DNA of 64,000 nucleotides from Lunularia cruciata (GCA_948567375.1 OX419761.1:8744501-8808500); one strand, 5' to 3'; counted from the first letter of the stretch, positions 10,711-21,439 are shown. Translations and numbers: made by a program. The notes: generated from the letters alone by a model not told the origin.

Positions 10711-12141
10711 TTGCAGACGACATCCATGGTTCCTAGACGTCCCAATGCAGGTGTGGTAGGTGGTGATGGAGTACTTGATGGAGTACCTGCTAGTCAGCCA
10801 CCTGCTACTACACAGATTGAGTCTAGCATGATGTTGGGGGCGGCTCAGCTGATTATGCGGCATCCTTTATTTTCAGCCAGTGATATGTTTACATTGGGAG
10901 TTGACCCAGCCCCAGTGTTCCGGTTGGCTGCCACGTTGTGTGAGAGTAGGGATGGTGCAGTTCCTACTACTAGAGCAGAGGTGGTTGGTAGTGGAGCTGA
11001 CTTGGTTGAGGAGCATGGGATCCGTTCAGCGACCAGTGGTTTATGGCAGGCAGCAGCGGCTAGACTGGAGGAGTTGCCAGCTAGACCGGCCTTTGAGAGA
11101 GCACGGTTTACACCTGGTGTTGTCCTATTGGATAACCAGAGGGGAATCTTTCGTTTAGTAGGACCTTCAGGGAAGGTCTATACACCACAGAGAGTCTTGT
11201 TAGACTCTGGTGCGCAGCCCCTTATGTTGGGGAAGGCTGCAGTTGTTGGTCTGGAGTTACGGAAGACCGATGTGGAGAGGTGTCCATTTCAGATCCAGAC
11301 ATCTCTTGGTGGTGGTTCGACACAGTACATCACACGTGGAGAGCTTGTTGTCCAGGTTCAGCCTGGTCATCCGACTGATAGCTCGGTGGTGAGAGCTCAG
11401 GCTATTGCGACGATAGCTGAGTCCTATGATGTGCTAGTTGGGGGAGCAGTGTTATACCCTATGGGTTTCAGTATTGACTATTGGGAGGAGACAGCCTCTT
11501 ATAGACCTGGTTGGCAGTTTGGTGAGGGACGGGTATGTCGCCTACCAGTACGCTTCAGTAGTGGCAGTCTTGGCTCACTACAGTCCGAGACCATGGCAGC
11601 ATCAGTTTTGGCTTTCAGCGGTGCAGTTACTTGGCCTGGTGACTTGTTGGAGGGGAACGCCCATGCAGAGGATACTCCAATACCAGAGGAGATCACTCGG
11701 CTATGGAGTACGAGTGGGATTGTTCCATCCACCTTGGATGTTCCATTGTGGAGTTCAGAGGAGGCATTGCAGCAGCATGCAGATCAGTTGGTGCAGCAGG
11801 CTTGGAGTGGAGCCTTCGTACCATCAGGGGATGAGTGTGAGGATGAGCCTCCAGAGGCGATTGCTTTGACACCTCTGGATACCACACTCATTGCTTGGCA
11901 GTATCCAGTAGAGGGGATATGCCTATTGGAGTTGTTTGGTGGGATCAGCACCGGACTAGCTGCGGTATTACAGGCGGGTATCCGAGTACAGAGGTACTTG
12001 TATGTAGAGAGAGATGAGACTGCTAGGCGAGTCTCTCTACACAGCCTATCGGTGAATCCGGTGTTCTTCAGCGAGCCAGACGGTTCAGATTGGAGGGTAG
12101 ACACCTTTTGCGTGTATGGGAGGATGGTAGAGTGCGAGTAG
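10711..12141 (+). pseudogene. Retropepsin region fused to a C5-methyltransferase motif I fragment; RT missing
   Basis: 476 codons. The aspartic protease has its catalytic triad at about residue 165 (LLDSGAQPLML) and a YDVLVGG flap-distal motif near 248. It processes Gag-Pol in this family. From residue 399 the sequence VEGICLLELFGGISTGL, then RYLYVERDETARRV, matches motifs I and II of eukaryotic C5-cytosine methyltransferases: the S-adenosylmethionine loop F-G-G-x-x-T-G and the acidic residue after YVE. Motif IV (Pro-Cys) and the rest are absent. Similarity ends near 12050 and the frame then runs out of phase into the integrase region. A deletion has apparently removed the remainder of the methyltransferase together with reverse transcriptase and RNase H. 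Retrotransposon-borne methyltransferases are known from some eukaryotes, so this is probably a decayed family member. Confidence 0.72.
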
Positions 12142-13421
12142 TACCACTTCCATCACAGAGACCACAGTTGGTCCGTCATGCTCATGAGGAGCTAGGACAT
12201 TTTGGAGTAAAGCGTACATATAGCTTACTCCAGAGTCATTATTGGTGGCGCGGTATGCAGACCGAGGTACAGCAATTTGTTGCCAGATGTGTGGTTTGTG
12301 ACCGAGTTAGAGCATCATTCAATGCTCCTACGCCACAGTTACACCCATTACCTATCATGGGATTGGGTTACCGTTGGAGTTTGGACTTCGCCGGACCTTT
12401 ACCGCTGACTGTGAGACATCATCGGTATGTTTTGGTGATGGTGGAGCACTTCTCCAAGTGGATTGAGTTGGTGGCACTTCCTGACAAGTCTAGTGAAGGG
12501 ACAGCTTACTCGTTCCTGGATCAAGTTCTTAGTCATTTTGGTGCACCAGCTGAGGTTTTGACTGATCAGAATACAGAGTTCTTGGGAGAGTTTCAGGTCT
12601 TGTGTGACAAGGCTTTGATTGATCATCGTACTACATCCCGAGATCACCCTGAGGCAGATGGCTTAGCAGAGAGAGTGGTTCAGACGGTGAAGAGAGGATT
12701 GCGAAAGTATGGTTTGCAGAGAGGCCACTTGGGAGATTGGGATCTCCAGTTACCTTGGTTGGCCATGGGCTATCGGTTCAGCCGGCAAGCCTCCTTAGCA
12801 TCCTTCTCTCCATACTTTCTACTCTATGGACGAGATCCAGATTTACCTGCAGCCATTCGTCGAGATGCTACTGTAGTTTTGGACTTGGATGACCCTGATG
12901 TATGGATGAGCGCATGTTCTCAACGGGCAGAGATCTTTCGGAGAGTGATGCCGATGGCCTTCAAGAACTTGGCGATTGCTCAGCATAGAGATACTTTACG
13001 CTATGCTACCATTCGAGGAGGAGGTTATAGACCCTCGATCCGTCGATTTCATCCAGGCGACTATGTATATCTACAGCAGACAGCACCGACGACACTTGAT
13101 GTTTCTACAGGCCACACTATCTTGAGAGTGCGCGAGGTTTTGCCATCTGGAGTCCTTGTGTTAGAAGGACGTGATGGTGTTGTTTGGAAGGATCATGTGC
13201 GCAATTGTGCGCCATGCCACCTCCCAAACATTGATGGTACTATGGACCCAAGCTTGGCACTTGTACGTGCAGGCTTGAGGTGTATGTTATGTGGCTCTTC
13301 TGGTGGAGCTGCTACTATGTTAGTGTGTGATAGCTGTTCGAGAGGATGGCATATGGCATGTATGACTCCTCCCCTCACGGTGGTTCCTCAGGGACAGTGG
13401 TTATGTCCTAGATGTACTTGA
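12090..13421 (+). CDS. Retroelement integrase with C-terminal PHD finger
   Basis: 443 codons counted from a TTG; the real frame is a continuation of pol, so no true start exists. Upstream in the same frame, typical pre-integrase sequence begins near 12078. The H2C2 zinc finger is H30/H37 with CVVC at 67-70. The DDE triad is D99 (SLDFAGP), D159 (LTDQNTEF, with N in place of the usual G) and E194 (ADGLAE), with 34 residues between the last two. A GPY-like module follows (about 330-385). Residues 398-442 form a full C4-H-C3 PHD finger: CMLC, CDSC, GWH..C, CPRC. PHD fingers read histone H3 tails, so this may steer integration as chromodomains do in chromoviruses. The frame is intact to its stop. 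Confidence 0.88.
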   Translation: MEGRHLLRVWEDGRVRVVPLPSQRPQLVRHAHEELGHFGVKRTYSLLQSHYWWRGMQTEVQQFVARCVVCDRVRASFNAPTPQLHPLPIMGLGYRWSLDFAGPLPLTVRHHRYVLVMVEHFSKWIELVALPDKSSEGTAYSFLDQVLSHFGAPAEVLTDQNTEFLGEFQVLCDKALIDHRTTSRDHPEADGLAERVVQTVKRGLRKYGLQRGHLGDWDLQLPWLAMGYRFSRQASLASFSPYFLLYGRDPDLPAAIRRDATVVLDLDDPDVWMSACSQRAEIFRRVMPMAFKNLAIAQHRDTLRYATIRGGGYRPSIRRFHPGDYVYLQQTAPTTLDVSTGHTILRVREVLPSGVLVLEGRDGVVWKDHVRNCAPCHLPNIDGTMDPSLALVRAGLRCMLCGSSGGAATMLVCDSCSRGWHMACMTPPLTVVPQGQWLCPRCT

Positions 13422-13577
13422 CCTATAGCTAGTTCATTCTTTATATGGTATAGATTGCAGACAGGCGACTAACGATGGGGCTCCATAGCACCCGGCCTCC
13501 TGATCTTTGCCCATTAGAGGGTATACCATATACTTAGAGTAGATGGCTATCTGGAGTTAGAGGGACCTAACCACCAG

Positions 13578-13590
13578 CTAGGGGGGCAAT
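13578..13590 (+). other. Polypurine tract
   Basis: CTAGGGGGGCAAT directly precedes TGTGGCAC. Plus-strand priming at such tracts defines the first base of the 3' LTR, which here would be 13591 and not 13698. Confidence 0.75.
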
Positions 13591-14150
13591 TGTGGCACTT
13601 TAGAGTCTATGTATGACTTATGTGTGAGTTGTGCTTTTATAGTGTATGATGTTGACAGCGATGTATGTTGTGTAGCGATGTATATACGCACGACAGCTGT
13701 CACGCCATTTGTAGTTCCGCATCTAGATGCTCGGGCATTGGAGTTCCAGTGATGGTAGTTAGAGTTATTCTAGCTGTTTCTCCGGGACTACTTTCCGACG
13801 GTTAGATTTCATGTTCGGGGTACTGACTTCACGGTGGGGCCCACCGTCACTTTGCACCGTTTGCACCGTCAAGTGTGCCGTCAGCGGGACCGTTAGGGTT
13901 TCAGGGCTAGCTCGAGTCCAGGGGGTATAGTTTCGAAGTGAGCTCCAGAGAGCTCACTTCTCTGATGTTGAGCCTTCGAGTTCCTGGCTATGGTGGACAG
14001 AGGCCGGCGAGCGTCACCTGGATTCTCTATGCTTGAGTGGGTGTGGCTTGACTGTAATCAGTGCCCAGTTGTTGGCAGTTTATAGAGTGACAGATCAAGT
14101 ACTGATCTGAGTTGAGTTGAGTTGAGTTGAATTGTTAAGCAATCTGATTA
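13591..14150 (+). repeat. Right LTR as defined by replication signals (S1-GC-L2)
   Basis: S1 is 13591-13695 (TGTGGCAC...ACGACA), then GC, then L2 is 13698-14150. The whole is 560 bp, beginning TG after the polypurine tract and ending GATTA (CA lost). Inside, GACAGCTGTC at 13692-13701 is a perfect palindrome that looks like an LTR-LTR circle junction (CA, two bases, TG). Confidence 0.8.
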
Positions 14151-14151
14151 T

Positions 14152-14256
14152 TGTGGCACTTTAGAGTCTATGTATGACTTATGTGTGAGTTGTGCTTTTA
14201 TAGTGTATGATGTTGACAGCAATGTATGTTGTGTAGCGATGTATATACGCACGACA
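14152..14256 (+). repeat. Extra LTR segment S2 at the right end
   Basis: A second copy of the 105-bp S segment, differing from S1 only at 14221 (A versus G at 13660). It abuts the end of L2 with one T between, and its terminal ACGACA is the right boundary of the insertion, followed by CTAG. This is the piece missing from the left LTR. Confidence 0.92.
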
Positions 14257-14260
14257 CTAG

Positions 14261-16690
14261 TCTATCTTCTACATCCCTCTCAAGGTCATAGCCTCGTCCT
14301 CAAAATCCACTTCCAGTATCACTAGCTCTCTTAATTATATAGAGATACTTGATACAACATTCAACCTAATAGTCAAGTGCTCATAATTTTTATTGTATGG
14401 TACCTCTTTAAAATTCTAGTTAGACAAATGTGGGCATTTTAAAAGCCCAGTATAATTTATATATTATTAATTTCATATTTATTATAAAAAATATTTATGA
14501 AGCCTTTTTAGCACATTTTTTCAGAATATGATGATTGATCATAACTTTTTATAATAAATAAAGACCTTTGAGCTCTATATCTTTAGAATAATCAAATATA
14601 AGCAATGTACTTGAACCATATATGAATGCTAAGTAAACACATACCAAACTGTGTAAGAGAAATTAAATTCATATTTCAAAATTTTCTTCCAATTTCTCAT
14701 ATCTCTAATTTCTTGATGCAAGTATCTGTTTATAGGATATGATTCTACTATAAATTTTCAAGCTTTTATAGTATCAAATATATGTTTCAGATTCAAGTTA
14801 TCTAGTAATATTTGATAACTTGAATTTGAGTATTATTATGACTATTCAGATCAGGATTCAATTTTCTGCAATTAGAAGTAATTTTTCTAAAGGCTTTTAC
14901 CAGATATCAAACTCAGCTATTTAGATGTTGATTATGAACTATAAGTCAGATTTGGAAAAGAGATAGAAATTCTACCTATGAGTAAGATGTATAAAAGAAA
15001 AAATGTATTTATAAATCAAACCATATCATTGTCTGAGATAAACCAAAAGCTATATAAGATAGAATATAAGCAATTTACTTCAACCAATAAACGCCAAATG
15101 ATAATGTCCCATTTTAAAGCAAAGATTTTTATTCTTATTAACTGAAATCAGATAGATATCAGCAATCATAGATGGCAAAATCATGTAAGTCATTTGGAAT
15201 TTCTAGGGTTTAGGGTACTTTTTAGAATACAAAAGGTACAAAGATAACTAATAGAAAATAAAATAATAATTTTGATTGAGTATAGATAGATGGTTCTAAC
15301 TTGAGTTATTGTATAAAGAGATTAAAAATAATTATGTAAACCACTAAACTAATGTCAAAATAATAATCTAATTTATTATAAAATATTCATCAAAATAAAT
15401 TTGGAATATTTTTTAAGAAAATAAAATACTGTATGTAGAGTGATTCATCAAAGTAAGCTCTAATAAAATATGGAATCCAAAAAAATAACCCTGGGAAGTA
15501 TTCTATCTAAAAAACAAAAGTATAAAAAATTATTTGTTTAAGCATTAGCATTCTTTCCATCACATGATACCAATAGCCATAAAACAAACAAAGATTCTAT
15601 ATAACTACCAACAAGTATACAAAGATTTTTTTGCACTAGTGTTATTGTCATCTGATGCCATTGTCATTTATTATATCTTACATTAATCTAACTATGCTTT
15701 TTATTAAGGAATTATAGTAAATATTGTCCTCCCTCATTATGTAATTCTTCTTTAGTCTCTCAATCTAATGTCAATGAATTGCAAAGTTGAATTAATGGGA
15801 TGAAGGATGGCATCAACACCCTTAGGTTGCATTATATATGCACAATAATAAAGCAATTCTAGCATTAATACTTATATAATATAGCATAATAATCTGCATT
15901 GTATTACATTTGTAAATATTTTTCCCAAAATATTGAATATTTAGCATTTTACATGTAGTAAGTAGCACACTAAAATAATTTACATTATGCATATAAAATA
16001 ATTTGTAATTTTTAATATATATTTAATATGAAAATATGATTGCATAATTTATTATATGTGAATTGTATTCTGAATTCAATAGTATATATAGAGTAATTTG
16101 TATGTATAAGGTAACAGACTAGTACATTATACAATGTAGAAGTAAAATATTAATGCATACTTTTTCACTTGAGAATTATTTGCATGAAATGTAATTTCCT
16201 TCTTGTAATATGTACAAATTTTCATTGTAGTAGTACACTTGGAGCATTATACATACAAAAGATAATATACTAATACACAATGCATTATATGTACAAAATT
16301 CTAAGTTATTATTGTCTATAATATGCAAAGTGTATTGAATTGCATGTATTATGCATGAAAAACATCCTCTACATTTTAATATACTTAGAAGATTATATGC
16401 ACAAAGTAGTATGTATGCTAATGTATGCTAAATAATACAAGTCAAATGCTTAATGAATATCAGTGCACTTTGAAGAGTATGCATACATGAGTGAATAGGC
16501 AATTTTGTACTACATTATATACCAATTATAAGAGGATTACTTCAAATATTCAAGCATAATCAACCAACAAATAATAAAATGATAAAATTTGGAATTCTTC
16601 ATTTCTTACTTGATTCTACTCAATCCCTACCTTTCATTCAACATCAAAGAAGAGCTTTGAATAGCAAAGCTTTAACATTGATGTGCATAG
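14261..16690. other. AT-rich interval without recognisable genes
   Basis: Very AT-rich DNA with stop codons in every frame. I found no domain, terminal repeat or tandem array. It resembles decayed intergenic or transposon-derived sequence. Confidence 0.5.
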
Positions 16691-16694
16691 AGTA

Positions 16695-16995
16695 ATCTTA
16701 TTAATTGAGATGCAAAAAACACTCAACTCATCTCGTGCTCCTAAAGAACATGAGTCATATAAGCATGGAGATCAACAAGAAAACCTTCATGTATAAACCA
16801 TTGAATGGAAAATGTGTTCTTTTGGAACCATGTTGTGCAAAAAGTATAAGTGCACTAGTCATCTTTCCTTTTAGCTAATCTGACTTGCTCACAAAATTCT
16901 ATGACAAAACATCCAAAGGATGTATATCCATAGAAAGTGATGAAGGAAGCATATGCTATAACAAGAATATCGAAGATAGGCAAGCCAAGGATTCA
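16695..16995 (-). pseudogene. Ty1/copia fragment, integrase-RT linker
   Basis: The stretch from about 16735 (GAACATGAGTCATATAAGCA) to 16990 aligns base by base with 31045-31260 inside the second copia relic, in the same orientation. It includes the shared word ACATCCAAAGGATGT. Stops occur in all frames. The homology breaks at about 16990, where LTR-like sequence starts, so this copy is internally rearranged. Confidence 0.65.
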
Positions 16996-16999
16996 CTAT

Positions 17000-17024
17000 G
17001 AGAGAGAGAGAGAGAGAACAGAGT

Positions 17025-17084
<60 letters not shown>
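17000..17084. repeat. (GA)n microsatellite, duplicated
   Basis: Two GA/AG runs (17000-17017 and about 17030-17084), each followed by AGAACAGAGTAGGCA, so the array expanded together with its flank. It lies inside a copia LTR-like region; the relative at 33.23 kb has only AGAGAG here. The Ser-Leu repeat protein predicted on the minus strand is an artefact of this array. Confidence 0.95.
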
Positions 17085-17087
<3 letters not shown>

Positions 17088-17287
17088 AGAGTAGGCAAGG
17101 ATGTAAACAAGAGAATGCAATAGGGAAGCTTTCCTCCTTCATATATGTAGGTACTCTCCTTACATATATTAAGGAGAATAGGAGACATTAACCTTGGGAT
17201 AACTATCTTACTAACTATAGTGACCATACATAACTAACAACTCTAGCAAGTATTTGCCTTTGATCTACTTGAGCCTTGGGATCAACA
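17085..17287 (-). repeat. Ty1/copia LTR-like segment
   Basis: The minus-strand start TGTTGATCCC (17287) and the block around 17105-17150 (AACAAGAGAATG, then TTTCCTCCTTCATAT) are shared with the LTR at 33199-33447. Together with the RT fragment to its right, it reads as the 3' LTR of a copia element. Confidence 0.6.
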
Positions 17288-17394
17288 CTACCCTTTAAGC
17301 AATAGTAATCAAGCATAGTAATGGTCAAATACATGAGAATCCCTACACATATGAGAATCATCTAATAGCTCATCAACATCATCACTTCTTAGCT

Positions 17395-17830
17395 TTATAC
17401 CATACTAAAGGGAGGTGGAAATCAATTTGCAGACTTCTCAAGCATGTTAATAATATTCTAATATTGATCAAGTCAAACATCCATTCCCATTCCTAACAAA
17501 ATCCATTGCAAATAAATACTTGAGTTCTCTTAAGTCCTACATCCTAAAATTAGAATTCAAGTGATTCTTAATTTGAGAAATAAGCCTCTAATTATCACAA
17601 TTACAATAATAATCAAGTCATTGACTTAGATATTGATAAGTATAATCTAAGAACTTGTTTCTCAAGAGTACAAGGTAGAGTCAAGCTACAAGATACAAAC
17701 CAAGAAGATTCCAAATAGGAATTTTACTTTATATACCATGCTCTTGGTGCTTGCTTCAATCTATAGAGTGCTTTCTTCAATCTACAAACTTGGAAAAGAA
17801 ACCTTGGATCTCCATACCTTGATGGTTGTT
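17395..17830 (-). pseudogene. Ty1/copia reverse transcriptase fragment
   Basis: Reading leftward from 17830, the minus strand encodes VCRLKKALYRLKQAPRAW (about 17735-17795), the diagnostic copia RT block, followed by degenerate sequence with several stops. The catalytic YVDD block is not identifiable. It lies directly upstream, in element sense, of the LTR-like segment at 17287. Confidence 0.8.
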
Positions 17831-18600
17831 GCAAGTAGATGTGGCATCTCACCTTTTCATAGAATATAAATTTTTCTTTCAATTTGCTTAGTTTTCTTGG
17901 AAATATGACAAGTTAAAAGTTTGCCAAGGCTGGGAGATGGTTGTATACCATTTACCTTTGGCACAAAAGGCAACCACACCAAATAGAAGAAAGATGAATA
18001 AAGGAGAGTGCAACATAAATAAGCCCAAAGTAGTAGGACAAGAAGAGTTTGGATGGAAGGATTTCAATGACAAAGATCTTTGACCAAACAAATTTTGGCC
18101 TGAAAAACCTCCAATGCCATCATTCTTTGGTATGGGAATACTCTCAGCCAAAGGACACCTTTGGCTTGGGAGTCTATCAGTCAAATAGACATATGTTGAC
18201 TTTAATTATTGCCGTTTGGGCAAAGAACAATAAGTGATAACCATTTAATTGTAACAAGATGCTTACATGTGTGAATTATGACTGCTCACTTAGTGCACAC
18301 CTACTAAAATCTTGTAAAAGCTGAACCCACTCTTTAAAATCAGATCTGGTTAGTCACTTTTTACTTTTACAAAGTTAGATAATTGCAAGCTTTGCTTTGT
18401 GCAAGAATTCTTACGCCTTTGGCAAGGAGTGTAAGCACATGATGATTTGAGAGATTGAGTGAGCAAGTGTTCATATAGTTACACACCCCATCTAATAGAT
18501 TATTCACTCACCTTCACGTTAGACAACCATGGGAATTGTAGTGAATAGAGCACCAAGATAGTGCATGCAAATACCCAAGATATTTTCACCTAGGTCTCAA
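17831..18600. other. Unassigned interval
   Basis: There is a 98-codon minus-strand frame at 17888-18184, but it has no recognisable domain and lies next to degenerate copia sequence. No promoter or repeat structure was identified. It is probably transposon-derived. Confidence 0.35.
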
Positions 18601-18609
18601 ACAAGTAGG

Positions 18610-20900
18610 TACTCCATTAAAAAGAGGACTTGATTGGCAATAAGAAATTAGTCTTCTTAACTACAGAATTGGGAGTTGAGAAAGCATGCAATGTTGAATG
18701 AGATTCATGATAATTGGGATCCAAGGATAGAGAAATTGAGAAACAATATCTTTGCTTGGACCAAAGAACATTGGAGAAAGGAGGTTCTTGGACTAGATAA
18801 CTTGCCACCAGGAGCAATAACTTTGGATACTCAATGGACTTGCCTGGATTTGACCATGGAGGCAAGGTTTAATGCCTTGTTCAATGATAATGAAACCAAC
18901 AATGGGTTTGCAATAAGGGATTATAACAATCTTTCTTGACAAGCTCTTGCAAAAGCAAGGATGGAATTGTTCAAGTCAAAGAACACAATGTACTTGAACA
19001 GCAACCATGCCATCTACTTCAAGTATATATAAAAATGAAGGTCTCTTAATTGGGTAGATATGTTCTATAAACAAGCTTGTACCTTGTGCAAGGAATGAAT
19101 GAAGATGAAGGGGTAATACATCTCTCTCCCTTTGTTGTTCAGTTCTACATGAGCATGAAAGTGCTCACCACGGAGGAGAGGAAGAATTTCCTTCCCACTT
19201 CTTCTCAAAAAGATACTTTGCTTTTCATCATGATGCAAAATTCATGTACAAGAAGTACAAAATTTCATACAAAGAATTTTTTTCAATGTGGAAGTTTGTG
19301 AAGGTGGAGGAAGCAAACAATATGCTTGGTTATGGTAAGAAGTAAAAGATTCTTGCTGAGCCAAAAGCAAAGGCTAAAAAGTTAAGGACAAGTAAGCAAG
19401 TGATCAAGGACATCACCAACAAGGAAAAAAGCCCAAGAAAAGAGTGAAGAGACCGCAAGCAAAGACTACTTCACTCAATTCATACTCTCCTTAGATAATG
19501 AAGAGAAGCAAATGAAGAGGAAGACATACAATTAGCTCTTGTAGGTAAGAGCAAAATCAAAGAAGGAGACAAGGCCCTTCAAGAGAAAGGAGAGCCCAAA
19601 ATTACGGAGTATGATGGTGAGGGGGGCCATCTGGCACACAGGACCACAAAGAGAACATCAATAAAGAAGTGGGACCTTTGGAGCCAAGAGTTGAAGAGAT
19701 AGTCAAAAACAAATGTCAAAACCAACAAAGACAAAAGAAGTACCCCAATACAAAGATGTACTTGAGGAAAAATAAGTGCTTAAGGATAAAGGGGAGTCCA
19801 AGGATAAAGATACCAATGGGCAAGGTGCAAGACCAAGAGTGCCAAGCCATTGTATCCAAGATGAGTGAAGGGCCAATGATCATCATTGATGAACTAGTGG
19901 AGATAGAAGAAGATTCATGAAACCATTGGTACTAGAGAGTCTAATAAGCAAAAGCACATTAGAGTTCTTGATGCAATGGGTAGAGCATGTATTTATATCT
20001 AGATTGGTGGCTTATATGGTTGGTACTTATAATGATGGAGCAATTCTTTCTGTATTATCACAAATTACCCAAGAAGATCATAAATTATGTGACATTGCTC
20101 AACTATCTTCATCTTCATCAAATTGCACAAGAGGTGCACCAAAAAAGGTTGAAATCAAGGGAGGAGTTAGCCTACACCATTTCCTTGTATGTGGCCAAAG
20201 GAAAGAGAAACAAAAACTTAGGTGTAAGAGGCCTTTTTCTTGAAGAGCAAAGAGGAGGAATTACAAAGGAAATACAAAGAAGATATTTGTTGATGGTAGA
20301 AGGAAGAACAAGTGCTCCACCTTGAGCAAAACCAAAGACCAAAGAACTTCAAGGAGTAGCTAAAGGCTTGGAATGAAGAGATGGGTATGTTGAAGAGACC
20401 ATTGGAGCATGCAAGGATTGTGATGGTGGCTATAGAGGTATTTCATGTAGATTATCAAGGAACTGTGGATGCTAAGATCAAGGAGTTGATTGCCATATTC
20501 AAGAAACAAGAAGAAGATATGGAAGTAGATTGAGTGCAGATTAGAGATCAAGCTATGGCCAAACTCCATGGCATGCATGCTAGTATCAAGAAGGAGATTT
20601 AGGAGATCCTTTGAAAGTTAGAAGAGACCAAGGACCAACTATTGGGCTTTGCGGAGAAAGCCACATAGGCACAAATCCAAACAAGGAAGCTACTCAAGCT
20701 AAAGGTGCATTTTCAAGCATTGGAAGCAAATTTCTACTCCAATGACTGACTTGCCCAACTGTTGGTGGTGTTGAAGGAGCACACCAACCAAAAATTTGAG
20801 AAACATTGGACATAATGCTCTTAGAATTGGCCAATTACAAGAGTAACATAGATGTAAAAGACCAAGACCAAGGAGAGAAATAGGAGAATGGAAGATCAAA
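18610..20900 (+). pseudogene. Family Z, copy 1: unrecognised repeated protein, degraded
   Basis: Plus-strand frames here show weak but consistent protein similarity to 43.4-44.1 kb. Shared blocks are GLDNLPPGAITLDTQW against GLDAGQTRGITLKTKF, NHAIYFKY against NQAIFFKYMY, and FYMSMKVLTTEERKNF against a matching block at 43755. A Lys/Glu-rich region follows (19330-19920), then frames at 19917-20325. A coiled-coil-like stretch (KIKELIAIFKKQEEDM) lies at 20430-20880. Stops and frame changes are frequent. It may be the gag-like product of a large non-autonomous retroelement, but I recognise no known domain. Confidence 0.5.
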
Positions 20901-21247
20901 TTGGGACACTTGAGTGTGTGAAACTATGAATGCCTAGCATGAGCTTTGGCTTTGGTATTTATAAGGAGTATACAAAGCTTTTGAGACTCTTCTCAAGAAG
21001 TTTCCTTAAGTCGCTTTCTTGGAATGCAAGCCAAGTTAATCAAGAAGCTTCTCAAGAAGCTTCCTTCTAGAATTTGCCTATATGGCATGCAAGCTAAGCT
21101 AGTTGGAAGTTTCTAGAAGCTACCTACTTGGAGCACAGCTAAGCCAGCTGAGAAGCTTCCTAAGAAGCTTTTTCCTAGAAGTTGCCACTTGGCATGCTTG
21201 GTACTCAATACTTGGAAGGTACCAAGTAGCTTCCTAGATACTTCTAG

Positions 21248-21433
21248 AATATTCTTGACTAATTTCCCCTATTTGCTACTTCATTAGCCTTTACTAACTT
21301 GTCAATAAACTCCGTATTGTTACATTTTCCCCCAATGCTAGAATATTATAAGCTAATTTGGCCTATTTGCTACTTCATTAACCTTGACTAACTCATAAAT
21401 AAACTCCATATTGTTACATATTCCCCATTGCTA
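21248..21433 (-). repeat. Tandemly duplicated polypurine tract and LTR start (chromovirus 3' end)
   Basis: Two adjacent units of about 93 bp share TATTTGCTACTTCATTA and TATTGTTACAT. Read on the minus strand, each has a purine tract (ATGGGGAA; TTGGGGGAAAA) followed by TGTAACAATA, the expected start of a 3' LTR at 21418 or 21324. The LTR would extend toward 20900 but its far end was not located. Confidence 0.6.
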
Positions 21434-21439
21434 GTTGGT

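Larger units (their letters stand above)
7211..14256 (+). mobile_element. Ty3/gypsy-type retroelement with permuted LTRs, methyltransferase motif and PHD finger; RT deleted
   Basis: The element is bounded by a 4-bp direct repeat CTAG (7207-7210 and 14257-14260). Its order is: LTR segment L1, weak primer site, long leader, gag, zinc knuckles, retropepsin, partial C5-methyltransferase motif I, integrase with PHD finger, polypurine tract, segment S1, GC, segment L2, T, segment S2. The two L copies (453 bp) differ at one base and the two S copies (105 bp) at one base, so insertion is recent. No reverse transcriptase or RNase H lies between the protease and the integrase. Gag and pol carry frame changes and stops. 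The element is therefore a defective copy that must have been mobilised by another element's enzymes. A tyrosine-recombinase element (DIRS/PAT type) has similar split repeats, but no such recombinase is present and the integrase is DDE type. Confidence 0.9.

Noticed and set aside
7211-14256. DIRS/PAT-type tyrosine-recombinase retroelement
   Set aside because: The split-repeat layout fits, but there is no tyrosine recombinase, a DDE integrase is present, and the insertion is flanked by a 4-bp repeat.
16889-17227. 112-codon minus-strand frame with a long Ser-Leu repeat
   Set aside because: It is the translation of the GA microsatellite and copia LTR-like DNA; no real protein is indicated.
17888-18184. 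98-codon minus-strand frame next to the copia RT fragment
   Set aside because: Its position suggests copia RT upstream sequence, but no copia motif is readable, so it was not assigned.
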